A stretch of 6,491 bases of DNA from Bacteroidota bacterium (GTDB lineage Bacteria; Bacteroidota; Bacteroidia; Bacteroidales; WCHB1-69): assembly GCA_023459435.1 (NCBI GenBank), contig JAEWUL010000265.1:1-6491 (forward strand). The letters run 5' to 3'. The number at the start of each line of letters is the position of its first letter. The first letter of the stretch is position 1. The notes under the pieces were generated by a model that saw only the letters and a list, made by a program, of their open reading frames with translations, was not told where the DNA came from and did no database searches. The position numbers and the translations under genes were made by a program. Shown one piece after another: positions 6,130-6,491 of this stretch.

Positions 6130-6491
6130 ATGAAAAGAAAGCAACTCCTTGTTTCATACCTCTCCTTTGACATCATAGCCTCTATCTTTACATGGGCGCT
6201 GTTTTTTACGTATCGGAAATATAATATCAACCCTTACTTCTATCCCGATTTTTCCACTTCTGTACTTCATGATAGTAATCTATACCTTGGAGCCCTCTTT
6301 ATTGTCCCAATGTGGATTTTATTATACGCTATATCAGGATATTATACAAAACTTTACAGAAAATCGAGAATACAGGAATTTGGCCTTACTTTCTGGATCA
6401 CTCTTATCGGGACTCTTGTGTTCTTTTTCCTTTTTATCCTGGATGATCAAGTAAGAAACGAAGATATAAGACAGGCTGAACTGGTTAAATA
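6130..6491 (+). CDS. Polyprenyl-phosphate glycosylphosphotransferase (initiating sugar transferase), N-terminal part (cut by window edge)
   Basis: The frame is open from ATG at 6130 to the window end, giving 120 residues plus two bases. It shows a short basic start (MKRKQ), a first membrane helix (about 7-27), a basic YRKYN stretch, a loop with NLYLGALF (50-57), a second helix (about 54-72), then GYYTKLYRKSRIQEF (70-84), a third helix (about 86-104) and LDD (104-106). This helix pattern and the GxYxxxYRKSRxxE segment are typical of the N-terminus of WcaJ-like sugar transferases of Bacteroidota, which load the first sugar phosphate onto undecaprenyl phosphate in the inner membrane to begin a capsule or exopolysaccharide unit. 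The catalytic bacterial sugar transferase domain is beyond the edge, so the assignment rests on the N-terminus alone. It starts 2 nt after the lipoprotein gene and is presumably co-transcribed with it. Confidence 0.75.
   Translation, partial: MKRKQLLVSYLSFDIIASIFTWALFFTYRKYNINPYFYPDFSTSVLHDSNLYLGALFIVPMWILLYAISGYYTKLYRKSRIQEFGLTFWITLIGTLVFFFLFILDDQVRNEDIRQAELVK

Noticed and set aside
6269..6454. Plus-strand open frame of 61 codons
   Set aside because: It is an alternative frame inside the sugar transferase N-terminus; the hydrophobic look comes from the T-rich codons of the real membrane helices.

Overview
The window comes from an AT-rich bacterial chromosome, most probably a member of the Bacteroidota. 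The evidence is the promoter style (TAnnTTTG -7 boxes ahead of all four transcription units whose 5' ends are visible), the near absence of Shine-Dalgarno sequences, a lipoprotein with an acidic stretch directly after the lipobox cysteine, a TlpA-like thioredoxin with a large N-terminal extension, and a sugar transferase with a typical Bacteroidota N-terminus. The presence of kdsA shows a Gram-negative cell with a Kdo-containing envelope. I cannot place it below phylum with confidence.

Layout: (1) 1-1811, minus strand: kdsA (Kdo-8-phosphate synthase, metal-dependent type) followed 23 nt later by a polytopic membrane protein of the TMTC/O-mannosyltransferase-like type, which runs off the left edge. 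(2) 1910-4415, plus strand: a compact three-gene unit of a Sua5/YrdC threonylcarbamoyl-AMP synthase, coaD (phosphopantetheine adenylyltransferase) and an exported thioredoxin-fold protein that begins at the codon directly after the coaD stop. (3) 4412-5059, minus strand: pcm (protein-L-isoaspartate methyltransferase), convergent with the thioredoxin gene, the two stop codons sharing TTAA. (4) 5213-6491, plus strand: a lipoprotein of unrecognised family, then, 2 nt later, the N-terminal membrane part of a polyprenyl-phosphate glycosylphosphotransferase that runs off the right edge.

The genes mix housekeeping (tRNA t6A modification, coenzyme A synthesis, protein repair) with envelope biogenesis (Kdo synthesis, a membrane glycosyltransferase-like protein, an exported thiol-disulfide protein, a probable surface lipoprotein and an initiating sugar transferase). 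The right edge probably enters an exopolysaccharide or capsule locus. The two divergent gaps (1812-1909 and 5060-5212) are the only intergenic spaces of any size. I saw no tRNA, rRNA, mobile element or CRISPR array. Nothing in the window amounts to a clearly new system; the least explained items are the bacterial TMTC-like protein and the lipoprotein paired with the sugar transferase.
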